Shown: piece after piece, positions 4,051-5,695 of the stretch | How the letters are laid out: each line of letters begins with the position of its first letter | Position numbering within the stretch: the first letter of the stretch is position 1 | Notes under the pieces: generated by a model | The model's input: only the letters and a program-made list of their open reading frames with translations | What the model was told of the DNA's origin: nothing | Database searches by the model: none | Translations under genes and position numbers: made by a program | Assembly: GCA_050050115.1 (NCBI GenBank) | Contig: JASFUX010000228.1 | Span: 1 to 5,695 of the forward strand | Source: JASFUX01 sp050050115 | GTDB taxonomy: Bacteria > Pseudomonadota > Alphaproteobacteria > Caulobacterales > Maricaulaceae | DNA length: 5,695 nucleotides | Direction: 5' to 3'

Positions 4051-5695
4051 ATGTCACGCACATTGCTGTTAGCGGCCGCGTCAGGCGCCGCGCTGTTCGC
4101 CGGCCCCGCCGGCGCGCAAGATTCCGAGACCGACGATCATGACGTCATCATCGTTACCGGCACGGCCACTGAGGCCGCGCGCGATGAAACCTTGCAAGCC
4201 ATCGAGGTGCTGAGCGTCGACGACGTGCTCGACCGCTTCGACGGCTCGCTTGGCGCCACGCTGGCCGATCTGCCGGGGATCTCGACCACCTCGTTCGGCC
4301 CAGCCGTCGGCCGGCCGATCATTCGCGGTCTCGGCGGGGATCGTGTGCGGGTGCTGACCAATGGCGTGGGTCTCGTCGATGCGTCGAAGATCTCCGTCGA
4401 CCACGCGTCGACCACCGAAGCGCTCGACGCAGAGCGGATCGATATTTTGCGCGGCCCCGCCGCCATCGCTTACGGCGGCAACGCCATCGGCGGGGTGATC
4501 AACGTCATCGACGGACGCATCCCGTCCGCGCCGGCCGAAGATGGCTTGGACGGCCAAGTCTACGGCGGCTACACGTCCGTCGACGAAGGATCGCAGATCG
4601 CCGGCCGTGCGCGAACCGGCTCAGGTCCGCTCGTCTTCCAGCTCGAAGCGTCGCACCGCGAGGCGGGCGATTTCGACATCCCCGGCTTCGCCGAGTCCGC
4701 CATTCTCCGCGCGATGGAGGAGGACGAAGACGAGGAGCACGAGCAAGCGACCGGGACGATCGAGAACTCCGGCTACACCTTCGACACGGTCGGGGGCGGC
4801 GTCTCGCTCGTCGGCGACTGGGGCTTCTTCGGCGTTTCGGTGCGCGACTACGACGCCGAGTACGGCCTGCCCAGTCACGACCACGAGGAAAGCGAGGAAG
4901 AGGAGGAAGGCGACGCGATGCTCACGATGGAGCAGACGCGCTGGGATTCTCGAGGGCGGATCGACGTCGCCCTCGGTCCGTTCGACCACCTCGACTTCGC
5001 CGGCGGTTTCGCCGAGTACGAGCACGCCGAACTCGAACCCACTGGCGAGGTCGGCACGCTCTTCACCAACGAAGGCTGGGAGGCGCGCGCGGCGCTGGTC
5101 AACGAGTCCGAGCGCTGGAGCGGCTCGGTCGGCGTCCAAGCGCTGTCGACCGATTTCTCCGCTTCGGGCGAGGAGGCGTTCGTGCCGCCGGTCGAGACCT
5201 CCGACCTCGGCGTCTTCGTCGCCCAGCGTTATGACGCCGGCGGCTACGGCTTTGAAGGCGGGGCGCGGGTGGAGACACGCGAGCTTGAGCCGACCAGCGG
5301 TGCGGATCGGTCGTTCACCACTTACAGTCTCGCGAGCGGCGTCTTTCTCCAGCCGTCGGACGACACGTTCCTGGGGCTGTCGCTGGCGCGCACTGAGCGG
5401 GCGCCGACCGACGCCGAGTTCTACTCGAACGGTCCGCATGCGGCGACGTCCACCTTCGAGATCGGCGACGCCGACCTGGGCAAGGAGACCGGCTGGGCGC
5501 TCGATGGGACCTATCGAACGTTCCAGGGCGAATGGGTGTTCGAGGCTGGGCTGTTCTATTCGCAGTTCGAGGACTTCATCTTCCTGACGGACTCCGGGGA
5601 AGTCGATCCGGACGAAGAGTTGCCGATCTTCCGCTACATGCAGGACGACGCCTCGCTCTGGGGCGGGGAGCTGTTCGCCGAAGGTCCGCTGGGAG
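4051..5695 (+). CDS. ZnuD-like TonB-dependent outer-membrane receptor, probable zinc uptake (partial, 3' end missing)
   Basis: The frame is open from ATG 4051 to the right edge, giving 548 residues; a full receptor is usually about 650-750. Residues 1-22 are a signal peptide ending AGA before Gln23. A TonB box-like DVIIVTG (31-37) follows, then the plug domain (about 45-155) with RPIIRGLGGDRVRVLTNGV (88-106), DHAS (117-120) and LRGPAAIAYGGNAIGGVINVID (133-154). The barrel follows. Asp117-His118 in the plug and His463 in NGPHAATSTFEIG match, from memory, zinc-binding positions and flanking sequence of Neisseria ZnuD, so zinc is the probable cargo. Two acidic insertions with His lie at 222-231 and 275-288 (SHDHEESEEEEEGD), where ZnuD-type receptors carry His-rich outer loops. 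The Zur-like operator upstream agrees with this. Copper or another divalent metal is the main alternative. Confidence 0.88.
   Translation, partial: MSRTLLLAAASGAALFAGPAGAQDSETDDHDVIIVTGTATEAARDETLQAIEVLSVDDVLDRFDGSLGATLADLPGISTTSFGPAVGRPIIRGLGGDRVRVLTNGVGLVDASKISVDHASTTEALDAERIDILRGPAAIAYGGNAIGGVINVIDGRIPSAPAEDGLDGQVYGGYTSVDEGSQIAGRARTGSGPLVFQLEASHREAGDFDIPGFAESAILRAMEEDEDEEHEQATGTIENSGYTFDTVGGGVSLVGDWGFFGVSVRDYDAEYGLPSHDHEESEEEEEGDAMLTMEQTRWDSRGRIDVALGPFDHLDFAGGFAEYEHAELEPTGEVGTLFTNEGWEARAALVNESERWSGSVGVQALSTDFSASGEEAFVPPVETSDLGVFVAQRYDAGGYGFEGGARVETRELEPTSGADRSFTTYSLASGVFLQPSDDTFLGLSLARTERAPTDAEFYSNGPHAATSTFEIGDADLGKETGWALDGTYRTFQGEWVFEAGLFYSQFEDFIFLTDSGEVDPDEELPIFRYMQDDASLWGGELFAEGPLG

Noticed and set aside
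4541..5587. Plus-strand open frame (348 codons) inside the receptor gene
   Set aside because: Out of frame with the TonB-dependent receptor, whose frame carries signal peptide, plug and barrel motifs; the product is a Ser/Arg/Thr-rich low-complexity shadow.
1..5695. CRISPR array, tRNA/rRNA genes, insertion sequence ends
   Set aside because: No regularly spaced repeats, no tRNA-like cloverleaf or rRNA segments, and no transposase or terminal inverted repeats were found on either strand.

Overview
The window is GC-rich and reads as an alphaproteobacterial chromosome. The evidence is strong G/C bias at third codon positions, a perfect TTAA-N7-TTAA CtrA-type box with two nearby GANTC (CcrM-type) sites, and a TonB-dependent receptor behind a Zur-like operator. 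A caulobacter- or hyphomonad-like lineage fits best. This is inferred from sequence style, not from a search.

Layout: (1) Bases 1-178, minus strand, hold the 5' part of a secreted or lipoprotein-type retropepsin-like aspartyl protease, which runs off the left edge. (2) Bases 179-396 are a divergent intergenic region. It holds the protease ribosome-binding site, a perfect 2 x 12 bp tandem repeat in the protease leader, and the CtrA-type box. (3) Bases 397-1833, plus strand, encode a short VirD4/TraG-type ATPase (type IV coupling-protein family) with no membrane anchor and no mating-pair or relaxase gene in view. (4) Bases 1918-3468, plus strand, encode a 516-residue thiamine-diphosphate enzyme of the acetolactate synthase/benzoylformate decarboxylase superfamily. 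(5) Bases 3501-3540 form a palindromic operator overlapping a plausible promoter. (6) Bases 3579-3971 encode a small exported His/Cys protein resembling DUF2946. (7) From 4051 to the right edge (partial) lies a ZnuD-like TonB-dependent outer-membrane receptor.

The most coherent unit is 3501-5695: a Zur-like operator, then the small exported metal-ligand-rich protein, then the ZnuD-like receptor. It looks like a zinc-starvation-induced uptake operon. The receptor keeps the Asp-His pair in the plug and a His in a barrel loop that, from memory of the Neisseria ZnuD structure, bind zinc. It also carries two strongly acidic loop insertions containing His. The protease, the coupling-protein-like ATPase and the ThDP enzyme have no evident functional link to this operon or to each other.
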